DNA of 64,000 nucleotides from Ruminococcus flavefaciens (GCA_002373775.1 DFJW01000061.1:39769-103768); one strand, 5' to 3'; shown: positions 7,790-16,963, numbered from the stretch's first letter. Made by a program: numbers and translations. The notes: generated by a model not told the origin, from the sequence alone.

Positions 7790-8959
7790 ATGTTATTCAG
7801 AAAATTAGTTTCAGCAGCAAGCGCAGCTGTTCTGTTCGCTTCTGCTTTTTCTTCATCACTGCTGCTCAGCACGGCAGCAAGTGAGTCGGGCGGTTACAGT
7901 GCCAATGAGATAGCTCAATCCGCGGTAAAGCCTGTTATATCCATTTCTTCTGTGGAACTTGAATATGATGCGGCGATCTCTGAACCGATACAGACCATCG
8001 AGGTGACCGTATCCGGTGCTGAAGGGAAATATGCGGCTACCGGCATACATGTGTACTGGGATGCACGTCTCACTCTTGTCGAGAATCAGCGCGGTGTGTC
8101 TGTCACTCCCGGGAACGCCGTCAGTGACCTTTCATTCCACATCCGGAATACCGAAAACGGCTTCTTCGCGACCACTGCTTCTGAAAAGGATCTTGGCAGG
8201 GACGGCGTTATGTACACCTTCCAGCTAAAGCTGCCGGATGTGCTTTACGGCGGAGATGAATTCCCGATACGAGTTGCATATGAGGAGAACGAATACGTCT
8301 CTGACCTGTTCACCAACTCCGAGGATGACCGTAACGGACAGCTCATGCAGGCATGGCTCTTCACAAACGGTCTGCAAAGCGGCGGCATCAAGGTAAAGCC
8401 AAAACCTGTAATAACAACAACAACTACTACTACTACCACCACGACAACTACTACCACATCCACCACTACTTCAACAACTACTACAACTTCTACCACATCT
8501 ACCACGACTTCGACTACTTCTACCACAACTACTACTTCTACTACATCCACAACTACCTCCGATACTTCTACATCAACTTCAACAACATCTTCTGCTGCAA
8601 CCACAACTTCAACATCTACGACCACGTCCACTACAACGACTACGCTCGTTACTTCCACTTCTACAACAACATCACCCGAAATCGTCAATACTCTCGGTGA
8701 CCTGAACCGTGACAACGCGATCAACGGAAAGGACGCTTCTTACGCGCTTGCACTTTACGCCGATTCTTCTTCCGGATCTTCTTTCCCGGATGAGTATGAA
8801 GCAGAAGTCGGAGATGTTAATTTCGACGGAATGGTCGACGGCAGAGATGCTTCCACGATCCTTTCATATTACGCTGATCTCTCCTCCGGGCTCGATCAAA
8901 GATTCCCTCAATACCTCGCCGACAGGAGCATAAATGTCCCGGCTAAATATTTCAGATAA
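7790..8959 (+). CDS. Cohesin / Thr-rich linker / dockerin adaptor scaffoldin (ScaC type)
   Basis: This secreted 389-residue protein has a signal peptide (1-30). Next comes a single cohesin-like beta-sandwich (about 45-200; it opens ISISSVELEYD and contains GIHVYWDARLTLVE), then a Thr/Ser homopolymeric linker of about 85 residues. The C-terminal dockerin has two Ca-loop repeats (GDLNRDNAINGKDAS and GDVNFDGMVDGRDAS, about 305-375). One cohesin plus one dockerin is the layout of R. flavefaciens ScaC, an adaptor that binds a scaffold through its dockerin and presents a cohesin of different specificity. Unlike scaC it is not beside scaA; it is monocistronic here, with its own promoter and terminator. 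The exact scaffoldin type cannot be assigned from sequence alone. Confidence 0.85.
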   Translation: MLFRKLVSAASAAVLFASAFSSSLLLSTAASESGGYSANEIAQSAVKPVISISSVELEYDAAISEPIQTIEVTVSGAEGKYAATGIHVYWDARLTLVENQRGVSVTPGNAVSDLSFHIRNTENGFFATTASEKDLGRDGVMYTFQLKLPDVLYGGDEFPIRVAYEENEYVSDLFTNSEDDRNGQLMQAWLFTNGLQSGGIKVKPKPVITTTTTTTTTTTTTTTSTTTSTTTTTSTTSTTTSTTSTTTTTSTTSTTTSDTSTSTSTTSSAATTTSTSTTTSTTTTTLVTSTSTTTSPEIVNTLGDLNRDNAINGKDASYALALYADSSSGSSFPDEYEAEVGDVNFDGMVDGRDASTILSYYADLSSGLDQRFPQYLADRSINVPAKYFR

Positions 8960-8969
8960 CATAAGACCA

Positions 8970-9005
8970 AAGGCTGCCATACGCTAATGTATGGCAGCCT
9001 TTTTA
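8970..9005 (+). terminator. Rho-independent terminator of the scaffoldin gene
   Basis: The perfect 12-bp stem AGGCTGCCATAC / GTATGGCAGCCT has a 6-nt loop and is followed by TTTTAT. It lies 11 nt after the stop codon, and the facing gene on the minus strand ends just beyond it. Confidence 0.9.
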
Positions 9006-9009
9006 TCGT

Positions 9010-9966
9010 TTATTCCTGTTCTGTTCCTCTGAGGTCGTTCACTATATCAATGAAGACCTGAACGTCGCGGTCATATGCCTCCTGCATCTCAGACTCCTTG
9101 CTGTAGAGCAGCTTCTGCGGCTTTCTGATCGCTATATACAGATCATCCGGCACAAGTTCGGGATCGATCCCTATGCGTTCAGCAAAGGGCGTATCCTTCA
9201 GATAGAAGTAGTAGCCGAATATCTCAGGATCATCCGGGAATATCTCTCCGAGATCCATGAATATGCTCTCTGTATCCGCCATGGCTTTGAATTCGTTGCC
9301 GGCAAATACGATAAGCGAATCAGCTGACTGGAGCTGTGTGACCAGCTTTGTGTCAGAACCGGTAACATAATTAGAGTATCCGTCCTTATAGCGCTCGATA
9401 TAATACAGCGAGCACAGTTTCTTGCCGTTGCCGTTATTGTCAGGCGTGAAGCTCTCAACATATCGCTGAAGACCTTCAGATGTTCCTATAGACGCATCTG
9501 TTGCTATTACAAGCACTGTGATATCCGGACGGGGTTTTGTGATACAGCTGTGTATCAGATACGCGAATATCAGCACGATCACCAGACCTATGCCCAGCCA
9601 CCATTTGTTATGGTAGAAAAAGTTGGATATCTTTTTCCAGAATGAAAGCTTTATCGCTTCTTCGTGCTCTTCATGGATGGTCTCACTCTCTTCGATGAGT
9701 CCCTGTTTCAGACGTATTAGCTCCTTCTTCTCTTCAAGGATGCGCCGCTCATACGCTTCCTGTTTTTCCTTTTCACGCCGGGCAAGTTCCTTTTCAAGTT
9801 CTTCCTGTTTCCTCAGCTCTTCCTGACGCTGCTTTTCACGTTCTTCGCGCGATACCTGGAATACGCTTTTGGTCACTTTTACCCTGTCGTCGCTTCTGTT
9901 ATCATCACTTTCTGCTGACGATACCTTCTCTTCCACGTCGTTTCCTTCGTTTTTATTCTTCTTCAT
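9010..9966 (-). CDS. Membrane-anchored coiled-coil protein of unknown function
   Basis: I do not recognise a family. The 318-residue product has a highly charged, cytoplasmic coiled-coil N-terminus (about 35-100, runs of Glu/Arg/Lys/Gln), one membrane helix (about 118-140, WWLGIGLVIVLIFAYLIHS) and a roughly 175-residue outer domain starting PDITVLVIATDASIG. That domain resembles nothing I can name. The second of two close ATGs (9966) is chosen because it sits eight bases after AGGAG. It has its own promoter and ends facing the scaffoldin terminator. Confidence 0.7.
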   Translation of the reverse strand: MKKNKNEGNDVEEKVSSAESDDNRSDDRVKVTKSVFQVSREEREKQRQEELRKQEELEKELARREKEKQEAYERRILEEKKELIRLKQGLIEESETIHEEHEEAIKLSFWKKISNFFYHNKWWLGIGLVIVLIFAYLIHSCITKPRPDITVLVIATDASIGTSEGLQRYVESFTPDNNGNGKKLCSLYYIERYKDGYSNYVTGSDTKLVTQLQSADSLIVFAGNEFKAMADTESIFMDLGEIFPDDPEIFGYYFYLKDTPFAERIGIDPELVPDDLYIAIRKPQKLLYSKESEMQEAYDRDVQVFIDIVNDLRGTEQE

Positions 9967-9997
9967 TATCATTTCTCCTGCTGTTATAAGTGATTAA

Positions 9998-10026
9998 ATT
10001 ATAACACGTCTGCTGTTTTATGTCAA
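9998..10026 (-). promoter_or_regulatory. Promoter of the coiled-coil membrane protein gene
   Basis: TTGACA and TATAAT are separated by 17 nt on the minus strand. GCGTCTCTT lies directly upstream of the -35, similar to the CGCGTCTCTTGC stretch in the dispersed promoter repeat found elsewhere in this window. Confidence 0.8.
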
Positions 10027-10059
10027 GAAGAGACGCCCGTCAGCGGCGTGAACATGAGT

Positions 10060-10083
10060 AAAGCCCCTGTATAAAGGGGCTTT
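10060..10083 (-). terminator. Terminator after the isochorismatase-like gene
   Basis: The stem AAAGCCCC / GGGGCTTT with an 8-nt loop lies four bases beyond the stop codon of the minus-strand hydrolase gene. Confidence 0.75.
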
Positions 10084-10087
10084 GAGT

Positions 10088-10606
10088 TCATATGTATTTA
10101 ACGCCAAGTGCTTTTAGTGAACTGCGCATTTTATTGCGTTTGCTGTCACTGAAACGGCAGCCGGCACTTTCAGAGATCACGCTGACGGGTATACCTGCTT
10201 TTACTGCGCCCTTTGCAGTTGCTCCAAGGCAGCCGCATTCATCTATACCGCAGAGATACAGCTGTTCATAGCCTGCTTTTTCCACATGCTCCCTGAACGT
10301 CTTTGATGTGAAGGCATCCTTCAGATTCTTTTCGAAACACAGTCCGGATACATTTTTTATGCCGCTGTATATCTCTGCCCCTTCTGTGCCTTTTATGGAG
10401 AATCCGATGAACCACTTATTTGTGATGATATTCGGGAATACCTGAATGATGTATATCACATCGCAGCCTTCTGCACTGTATTTTTCTATGCTGTCATTCA
10501 CACTGCTTACAAGTTTTTCTGTATCATAGCTGAATTTTTTCATGCGCTTATCCCAGAGATAATCATTCTGCATATCTATAACTACTAATGCTTTTTTGTT
10601 TGACAT
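10088..10606 (-). CDS. Isochorismatase-family cysteine hydrolase
   Basis: The 172-residue protein opens with ALVVIDMQNDY, carrying the family catalytic Asp, and has the Cys motif CGIDECGCLGATAKGAVKAG near residue 125. Members hydrolyse amides or enol ethers (nicotinamidase, isochorismatase, N-carbamoyl hydrolases). The nicotinamidase metal motif DxH is not evident, so I leave the substrate open. The start at MSNKKALV follows GAGGTG. It lies 13 nt after a membrane-protein gene, probably in one transcript. Confidence 0.85.
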   Translation of the reverse strand: MSNKKALVVIDMQNDYLWDKRMKKFSYDTEKLVSSVNDSIEKYSAEGCDVIYIIQVFPNIITNKWFIGFSIKGTEGAEIYSGIKNVSGLCFEKNLKDAFTSKTFREHVEKAGYEQLYLCGIDECGCLGATAKGAVKAGIPVSVISESAGCRFSDSKRNKMRSSLKALGVKYI

Positions 10607-10619
10607 GATATCACCTCTT

Positions 10620-11336
10620 TCAATAATCCTCTTCACTGCCGTATTTCTTGTACACTGCCGTTCCGCCTATTGCTGCTGCCAGCAGGCAAAGCAGAAGGTT
10701 GACATAGAACTGCGTGCTGCGGTTCAGCAGATTAAGTGAATCTGTGAAGTTTGAAAAAAATTCACCGAACGTGCCCTCCGTGAAGCCGTATACTTCCATT
10801 GTCGCCTTATCCATCGCCTTATCCACCTGCTCATCTGTCATTGCGCTTGCTGCCTGTATTACGTCAACATACTGGTTGTTGCGCATCTCCTTTTTTGCAT
10901 CTGTGAAAAGATCCATAAGTTCCCAGCACCAGACTATCTTTGTACCGATGAACACGATAATCAATACGACTGCCGCCAGTATCATTATTCCGTACTTTTC
11001 GTCTATGAAGCACTTTTTCATTGCTGTCCTGCATCCTAAAACTGCTCCGCATGCTACGAATAGTGCGCCGACGATCGCGAAGAATCCTACCTTTCCGATA
11101 AGCAGCCATATTATGAATCCCGGAAGCGCTCCTGCGATCGACATTCCTGCAATACGGCATATATCCATTGCAACGGATCTGTCGCTCATTGAGTAAAGTT
11201 CACCTGCTGCCATAACATCTTCAGAACTGAACTCTCTTGCTTTAGGTGCAAATACCGAGCCTGTCGGCTTCTGTTCTTCCTTTTCCTTTTCGGATGTCTC
11301 CGTAGACAGGTCGTTCTCATTCAACATTTCATCCAT
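10620..11336 (-). CDS. Multi-pass membrane protein of unknown function
   Basis: The 238-residue protein has an acidic soluble N-terminus (1-55), three hydrophobic stretches between about 58 and 140, a soluble helical section (about 145-200) and a last membrane helix (about 205-228, NLLLCLLAAAIGGTAVYKKYG). No family is recognised. The ATG at 11336 is eight bases after GGAG; an in-frame TTG two codons upstream is too close to that site. It is cotranscribed with the hydrolase downstream. Confidence 0.7.
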   Translation of the reverse strand: MDEMLNENDLSTETSEKEKEEQKPTGSVFAPKAREFSSEDVMAAGELYSMSDRSVAMDICRIAGMSIAGALPGFIIWLLIGKVGFFAIVGALFVACGAVLGCRTAMKKCFIDEKYGIMILAAVVLIIVFIGTKIVWCWELMDLFTDAKKEMRNNQYVDVIQAASAMTDEQVDKAMDKATMEVYGFTEGTFGEFFSNFTDSLNLLNRSTQFYVNLLLCLLAAAIGGTAVYKKYGSEEDY

Positions 11337-11387
11337 TTTCAATACTCCATTCTATATCATTTTACGACATTCCCTGCCGCTTCTAAC

Positions 11388-11416
11388 ATAATAACATATT
11401 ATAACTTAAATTGCAA
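11388..11416 (-). promoter_or_regulatory. Promoter of the membrane protein/isochorismatase pair
   Basis: On the minus strand TTGCAA is followed after 17 nt by TATTAT. TCTC precedes the -35, as in several other promoters of this window. Confidence 0.65.
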
Positions 11417-11421
11417 GAGAA

Positions 11422-11452
11422 ACACGGCAGTCACATTACTGCACTGCCGTGT
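11422..11452 (-). terminator. Terminator of the GH43-GH30 operon
   Basis: The ten-base-pair stem ACACGGCAGT / ACTGCCGTGT with an 11-nt loop is followed on the minus strand by TTCTCTT. It lies 11 nt beyond the stop codon of the GH30 gene. Confidence 0.85.
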
Positions 11453-11463
11453 CCTTCATCTTA

Positions 11464-14058
11464 TCATGCGCTCATAAGTTTTTTTCTCAGGCTTACAAGA
11501 TCGAATGCGTCCACCATGCCGTCTGCATTGATGTCAGCAGCTTCCGCCTGCGATGACGTCAACGCTTTCCTGCGCAGTATGTGATTCTGGAGCAGCACAA
11601 GATCAGCTACATCTGCTTTTCCGCTGCCGTCTATGTCGCCTGCTGCTGATGCGAGCTTGGTCCCGTACAGCTCTATCTCTGATATGTTGCAGCAATATAC
11701 ATCATCTGCATTATAGCCATTGGAAGGCTTTCCTTCCGGAACTGTGTAGCGTATGTATCTTGCTCTGGCATCGCCGTCAAGACTGCGGACATACTCCATG
11801 CCGTAACCCGGTTTTGTATTTATAGTGTACACCGTCTTCCACTCATTTCCGTCAGTGGACACCTGGAAGTAACCGTCTGTCATGCGGTACTCGTATCCCT
11901 TTCTCGCACAGTAGCCTATTGCCTTTATGTCGTATAATGCGCCGAGATCAGCCTGTACCCAGCCCTGACCGGTACCGTCAAAATATGTTGAGATGTCGCC
12001 GTCGAAAGCCTTATCATAGCTTGTGGATGCTGTGCTGTGCCATGAATCCGAGCCTGAATATGCCGTCGGGATTATCCTGTCATACTCATTCTTTATGGAA
12101 GGAAGTCCGTAAAGCTCTATCTCTGCCACGTTGCAGCAATATGTGCTGTCCGTATTCACGCCGTTATCAGGCTTGCCTTCCGGCACTGAATAACGTATGT
12201 ACCTTGCAGTGCTGCCGCCGTTGAAATTAGTGACGTATCTCATTCCGGAAGGCTTATCCGGAACTGTATACGCTGTTGTCCAGTTCGTTCCGTCCTCAGA
12301 GAACTGGAATGAACCGTCTGTCATACGCTGCTCATAACCCGCTCTCGGGCAGAAGCCTATGGCTGAGATATCGTATGCCTTGCCGAGATCTACCTGTACC
12401 CAGCCGGCTGTAAGACCGTCAAAATATGTTGTTCTGCTGCCGTCAAATGCCTTCTCATAGTTTACGGACTGGTCGTTCTTCCATGACTCCGAACCGGAAA
12501 CCATATTATTGGTAACGTTTATCTTGTTCTGGAGAGAAGTGCTGCCCTTTACACCGTCTATCACAAATGTGGTGATAGAATTCGGCGCAAGCGAAGTCTT
12601 CAGCGTTCCGCCGCTTATAGCAGTATTGCCTATATCCTTCCAGTTTTCGGTATTGCTGGTGCGTATTCCCTTTGCAGAACTTCCGACTGCTGAAAAACCG
12701 GTAAGATCAAATGTGTAGTCGTTTGATGAAGATGATGTGTTGTACACTACGATAACAAGCTGTCCTGCGTCCGGATCGTAGGCTGCCATTGTTGTGTCAG
12801 GACAATTCAGCATTATCATGCCGGGACGTATGTATCTGGAGTACTGACCAAAAGCGTAGTACTTCTTTGTGAGTATCACCTCATTCTTGTCGTGGTCTGC
12901 TACTGCAAGTCCCCAGAATCCACCTGATGTATTGACCATTCCGCTGTCCTTGTTTCCGTTGTATCCTACAGATGAGATATGGTTGTCTATCGCCTGCCAG
13001 AGTATCCATGCTGTGGGATTGAGCTGGTTGCAGTCAAGAGCTATGCGCTGGGCAAGCCAGAGTGCAGAACCCATTTCTCCGGCATTGGTACCGGCTGTTC
13101 CGCTACCGTCAACTTCGCTCATCCAGAGGTTCTTTCCGGCTGATAACGCAAGGGATTTCAGCTCACTGCGCCTGCTTCCGCCGTAGGTATGAGTATCTAT
13201 ACGGCCTATAGCATTCTTGGCATCGGATGAAAGAGCATTATAACATTCGATCTGGGTGTCTATGGATGTTTCATCAGTACCGCTGAGTATCACGTCGCTC
13301 ATGCCTCTTTCCTTCATGGCACGCTGGAGCTCGGTGATGATCTTCGATTCTGAACTGCCCTTGTCGAAATGACAGCCCTCCTGCTTCTTTGAAAATGCTC
13401 CCCAGAAATTGGTATACGGCTCATTCATAGCCTCAACACTCTGGATATCCACTCCCCATACATTCTTGTAATGGTAGCAGACCTCAGCCATGTAATCCGC
13501 GAACTCTTCATACTGGTCATCCTTGAGGTTGTTCTTTCCCGCATCGGTGTTGCCGGTGCTGCATCCGCTCTTAGTCATGTAGTACGGCGGCGAATTGGAG
13601 AACATCTCAACTATCATATCATCTCCGGCTGCCTTGATACACTTCATAAGAACGTTTCTCTGGTTGTAGTCAGCATTCCAGTCGTATGTAACTGTGCCGT
13701 TGTTGTACACAGTATATCCCGGCATGTTCGAGTCTGTTCGGGTTATGTGATGATGTGTGGGATCATCACCGCCGCCGATATTGAATCGGGCTATATTCAT
13801 TTTCAGTCCGTTGTCTCCGAAGAAGAGATCGGCTGTCTTCTGTGCAAGAGTATCCGAATACCCTACACGGTTCGCCCACCAGCAGAGTGATGTGCCCCAG
13901 CCTTCGAATACGCCTCCGTTTATCTCATATGTACTGAGAGGAGATATCACAACTACAGTTGCCGCATCAGTATCGGTAGATATCATGCTCATGTCAGCGC
14001 CTGCCATTGCTACGCCAATTGCCAGCGCAGATGCTGTAAGCCTTTTAAGTAATCCCAT
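11464..14058 (-). CDS. Secreted GH30 glycosidase with two F5/8C-type modules and dockerin
   Basis: The 864-residue protein has a signal peptide (1-33). A GH30 catalytic domain (about 40-485) contains FEGWGTSLCWWANRVG, the acid/base in EAMNEPYTNFW and the nucleophile in LWMSEVDGSG. Two tandem, closely similar coagulation factor 5/8 C-type (CBM32-like) modules follow (about 500-645 and 650-790), then a C-terminal dockerin (GDIDGSGKADVADLVLL and DINADGMVDAFDLVSLR). The FEGWGTSLCWWA opening resembles the endo-beta-1,6-galactanase branch of GH30 (subfamily 5) rather than the xylanases, which would suit arabinogalactan side chains; this is inference. Its ATG (after AAGGAG) is 13 nt behind the GH43 gene. 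Confidence 0.88.
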   Translation of the reverse strand: MGLLKRLTASALAIGVAMAGADMSMISTDTDAATVVVISPLSTYEINGGVFEGWGTSLCWWANRVGYSDTLAQKTADLFFGDNGLKMNIARFNIGGGDDPTHHHITRTDSNMPGYTVYNNGTVTYDWNADYNQRNVLMKCIKAAGDDMIVEMFSNSPPYYMTKSGCSTGNTDAGKNNLKDDQYEEFADYMAEVCYHYKNVWGVDIQSVEAMNEPYTNFWGAFSKKQEGCHFDKGSSESKIITELQRAMKERGMSDVILSGTDETSIDTQIECYNALSSDAKNAIGRIDTHTYGGSRRSELKSLALSAGKNLWMSEVDGSGTAGTNAGEMGSALWLAQRIALDCNQLNPTAWILWQAIDNHISSVGYNGNKDSGMVNTSGGFWGLAVADHDKNEVILTKKYYAFGQYSRYIRPGMIMLNCPDTTMAAYDPDAGQLVIVVYNTSSSSNDYTFDLTGFSAVGSSAKGIRTSNTENWKDIGNTAISGGTLKTSLAPNSITTFVIDGVKGSTSLQNKINVTNNMVSGSESWKNDQSVNYEKAFDGSRTTYFDGLTAGWVQVDLGKAYDISAIGFCPRAGYEQRMTDGSFQFSEDGTNWTTAYTVPDKPSGMRYVTNFNGGSTARYIRYSVPEGKPDNGVNTDSTYCCNVAEIELYGLPSIKNEYDRIIPTAYSGSDSWHSTASTSYDKAFDGDISTYFDGTGQGWVQADLGALYDIKAIGYCARKGYEYRMTDGYFQVSTDGNEWKTVYTINTKPGYGMEYVRSLDGDARARYIRYTVPEGKPSNGYNADDVYCCNISEIELYGTKLASAAGDIDGSGKADVADLVLLQNHILRRKALTSSQAEAADINADGMVDAFDLVSLRKKLMSA

Positions 14059-14071
14059 AATTTCCAACTCC

Positions 14072-16963
14072 TTATCCAACTATAACAGTTGCAGTTATTC
14101 TTTTGAATCGTTCGGCAAGTTCTTCTTCGTCGCGCAGATTGATGACCGGATCTCCGTTGGCATCAAATATCACGCGCTTTATCCTTGTGTGCCGGCAAGG
14201 ATCATAGAGAGGATCTTTATTGTATGTACCGCATTTCTGCGACGCATGCTCAGCAGGTCTTGCATGGTAGACTATCAGCAGATTGCCGTACTCATCGGTC
14301 ACGAAACTGTTGTGTCCGGGACCGGAAGCACCGTCAAGGTCAGCCGTCGAGAGTACCGGATAACTGAGTTTCTTCCAGTTCTTCGTATCCATGAGGTCCG
14401 AGTTAATATCAGCTTCAAGTCTTCCCACACAGTATTCCGAACCTGTACCGGATGCAGAGAAGAATACATATACCTTTTTATCGGTCTTCAGTACAGCTGC
14501 GCCTTCGTTCACACGATTGTTCACCATTTCCCAGTCATATTCCGGCTTTGTGAGCATTATGGGCTTGGTAATGAGCTTCCACGGCGAAGAAGGATCTATC
14601 TCAGCCATGAAGAGTGAGGAATCTCCCTTTATCTCAGCCCATATCACATAATGATGACCGTTGTTCTCAAAATAGGTCATGTCAAGTGAGAAATTGGCGA
14701 ATGACTCTGTATCTCCGCTTGAAGGCTGCATCTGTCCGCATTCCGTCCAGTTTCCGGTATACGGATCGCCGTCGCATTTCAGCACATACGGACGTATCGC
14801 CCAGACATTGTCGCTTGAACCGGCTGCAAAGAATATGTACCAGTAACCGTTTATGCAGTGCATTTCGGGCGCCCAGATATGCTTTGCCATTATGCCGGAA
14901 GGATGTGCCTTCCAGATCACCTTTTCCTCTGCTTCCGCAAGGCCTTTGACAGTGCTGCTCCTCCTGAGTACTATGCGGTCATATCCGTTGTCCGCATTGC
15001 CTCTTGCCGGATATGAGGCTGTAAAATAGTAATAATCCCCCTGCACTATATACGGATCAGCTCTTTCTTCTATAAAAGGATCACTGTAAAGGTCTCTGCT
15101 TGAGAGCAGGGTTCCTTCAGCAGTGTAAGTTCCGGGCTTCATGGTGTTTATCCCGTATTTATCATCCCATTCCACATACATCTTCGCTTTGCTGCCGTCA
15201 CTGTATACCGCTGTAGCATAGGAAGGAAGGGAGGTCTTTTCTCCTATTCCTGCATGATATACCAGAGGCTCTGTGCCGGTATTTATGGGGTGCAGACCTT
15301 CCGACGGGAAAGCACTCACCAGTGCATCGTACTGGTCGCCGTTTATGGGGATAACATAGCCGTGACGCGGAGTGAAATCGAAGCTGTAGCTGCTTCTGTC
15401 CACTGTTTTGAAATTTTCAAGGTCAGTGGTCTCCTGCATCACATAATATCCGTTTCCGTAGGCGTCGGACATCATCACCCATTTGTCGGAATCGTTGAGC
15501 TTGTATATGTTCGGTCCTTCTACGCCGATATTGCCTTCTGATACCTGCTTTATCTCACGGTAAGGTCCGCTCGCATGCTCTGCTTCTGCAAGATAGATGC
15601 GCTTGTTCGTCTCGTTCTTGTAGTACATGTAGTACTTTCCGTTACGGAATATTATATCCGAGTCGATGGCATCGTTGCCGTTGGCAGGGGCAAACAGGAG
15701 AGCCGGTTCAGTGTCCAGCGTCTTCATGTCCCTGCTGTATGCGTAATACATTATGGTACGGTCGTCTCTTCCCGGGACTCTCGCTGCATAATATATCATA
15801 TATGCGCCCTTTTCGGGATCGTAGATCGCCTGCGGTGCCCATGCACGGTCCGCATTCATCATCAGCGGATATTTGCCGGATATCTCTATGAGCGTCTCGT
15901 CAAACCAGTGGACAAGGTCTGTGGATTTGGCGCTTATGAGATTGCGGTTGCTGTTCCAGCCCAGAGATGACTTCATATCCGTCGCCAGCATATAGTAAAG
16001 CCCGTCTTCACCTTTGAATATGTACGGATCGCGGAGGCATTCCGTCCCCACTCCGGATTTCCAGACCGCCCTTCCGCCGTTCAGCGCTTTGAAATGATAT
16101 CCGTCAGTACTTACGGCGTATGACAGTCTCTCCTGCTCTGGAGAATTGCCGAGAAAATACGCGAAAAGATATGCTGTATCCGGCTTTTCTGCCGGTATAT
16201 CACATCCGGCTTCCGTATATGTACCCCTGCCAAGTATATAATCCGAGAGGATACCGAGATCCTTGCCGTCTGTTATGCCGTCACAGTTCATATCTGCTAT
16301 CTTCATTCTTACATCGTCAAATCCGCTGCTAAGTCCGTTCTGCATGAGAGAACGGTCAAAAATGTCTATCACGCCGTCCATATTCAGATCTCCCCGCAAA
16401 AAACTGTATTCGCCGTCTGTCGGACGGATGTAGAACTTCTGACCTTCACCTCCCCAGTAGTCCCACTGGTCGATATTTGCTCCGTTTTCATGGCTTATGT
16501 CATAAACGTCCAGTGCCGCTTTTCCGGAGCATTCAGCCGTTATGTAATAAGCATCATCGACGCGGTGCAGTATGAAATGCTGAGAAGGAAGGTCTTCATA
16601 CCCGGAAAGGTATATGTTCCTTCCGTTGCCGTTGTCTCCGCCTTCTACCGTCATCGCAAGCCCGGGATCTGATGCAGACAGGATACAGCATTTTCCGTCG
16701 CCTGCGCTCTCTATCTTCCAGCACTGCGAAAGGTCTCCGAGTTTTTCCCACTGATGCACATTGCCGTCGGCAGAAGCTGTAACATACTTGCCGCTGAGTC
16801 TGACCATTATCGTATACTCGCATCCGCTTATAATGTCGCCTGAACTGTCGATACGTTCAGAACTCACGATACCGGATGCCCTGTCGATACTGCCCGGATA
16901 CGCAGTGCCGGCTATCACAAGTGCCGCCGCTGAAGCTGCAATGCGCCGCCTTTTTTTATTCAT
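14072..16963 (-). CDS. Multimodular enzyme: ricin-type CBM13, internal dockerin, GH43, Big_4-like, GH43
   Basis: The 963-residue secreted protein starts at MNKKRRRIAAS after GAGG. The order of modules is a signal peptide, a ricin-type lectin/CBM13 (about 35-170), then a dockerin (about 180-245; GDLNMDGVIDIFDRSLM and DMNCDGITDGKDLGIL). A first GH43 five-blade domain (about 255-555; LRDPYIF, WAPQAIYD, VEGPNIY) is followed by an Ig-like Big_4 module (LPSYATAVYSDGSKAKM) and a second GH43 (about 635-955; ERADPYI, HIWAPEM, NEGAAVL). Both GH43 domains keep the expected Asp/Asp/Glu motifs. An internal rather than terminal dockerin is unusual. Together with GH30 downstream, the likely targets are arabinose/galactose side chains; exact specificities are not determinable here. 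Confidence 0.87.
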   Translation of the reverse strand: MNKKRRRIAASAAALVIAGTAYPGSIDRASGIVSSERIDSSGDIISGCEYTIMVRLSGKYVTASADGNVHQWEKLGDLSQCWKIESAGDGKCCILSASDPGLAMTVEGGDNGNGRNIYLSGYEDLPSQHFILHRVDDAYYITAECSGKAALDVYDISHENGANIDQWDYWGGEGQKFYIRPTDGEYSFLRGDLNMDGVIDIFDRSLMQNGLSSGFDDVRMKIADMNCDGITDGKDLGILSDYILGRGTYTEAGCDIPAEKPDTAYLFAYFLGNSPEQERLSYAVSTDGYHFKALNGGRAVWKSGVGTECLRDPYIFKGEDGLYYMLATDMKSSLGWNSNRNLISAKSTDLVHWFDETLIEISGKYPLMMNADRAWAPQAIYDPEKGAYMIYYAARVPGRDDRTIMYYAYSRDMKTLDTEPALLFAPANGNDAIDSDIIFRNGKYYMYYKNETNKRIYLAEAEHASGPYREIKQVSEGNIGVEGPNIYKLNDSDKWVMMSDAYGNGYYVMQETTDLENFKTVDRSSYSFDFTPRHGYVIPINGDQYDALVSAFPSEGLHPINTGTEPLVYHAGIGEKTSLPSYATAVYSDGSKAKMYVEWDDKYGINTMKPGTYTAEGTLLSSRDLYSDPFIEERADPYIVQGDYYYFTASYPARGNADNGYDRIVLRRSSTVKGLAEAEEKVIWKAHPSGIMAKHIWAPEMHCINGYWYIFFAAGSSDNVWAIRPYVLKCDGDPYTGNWTECGQMQPSSGDTESFANFSLDMTYFENNGHHYVIWAEIKGDSSLFMAEIDPSSPWKLITKPIMLTKPEYDWEMVNNRVNEGAAVLKTDKKVYVFFSASGTGSEYCVGRLEADINSDLMDTKNWKKLSYPVLSTADLDGASGPGHNSFVTDEYGNLLIVYHARPAEHASQKCGTYNKDPLYDPCRHTRIKRVIFDANGDPVINLRDEEELAERFKRITATVIVG

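Noticed and set aside
8245-8724. 159-codon minus-strand frame rich in Val/Glu opposite the Thr linker
   Set aside because: It is the mirror of the repetitive ACN/TCN codons of the plus-strand linker; no ribosome site or family resemblance.
13757-14617. 286-codon plus-strand open frame across the GH30/GH43 junction
   Set aside because: It is antisense to two clear glycosidase genes; composition is that of a shadow frame and it has no start signals.
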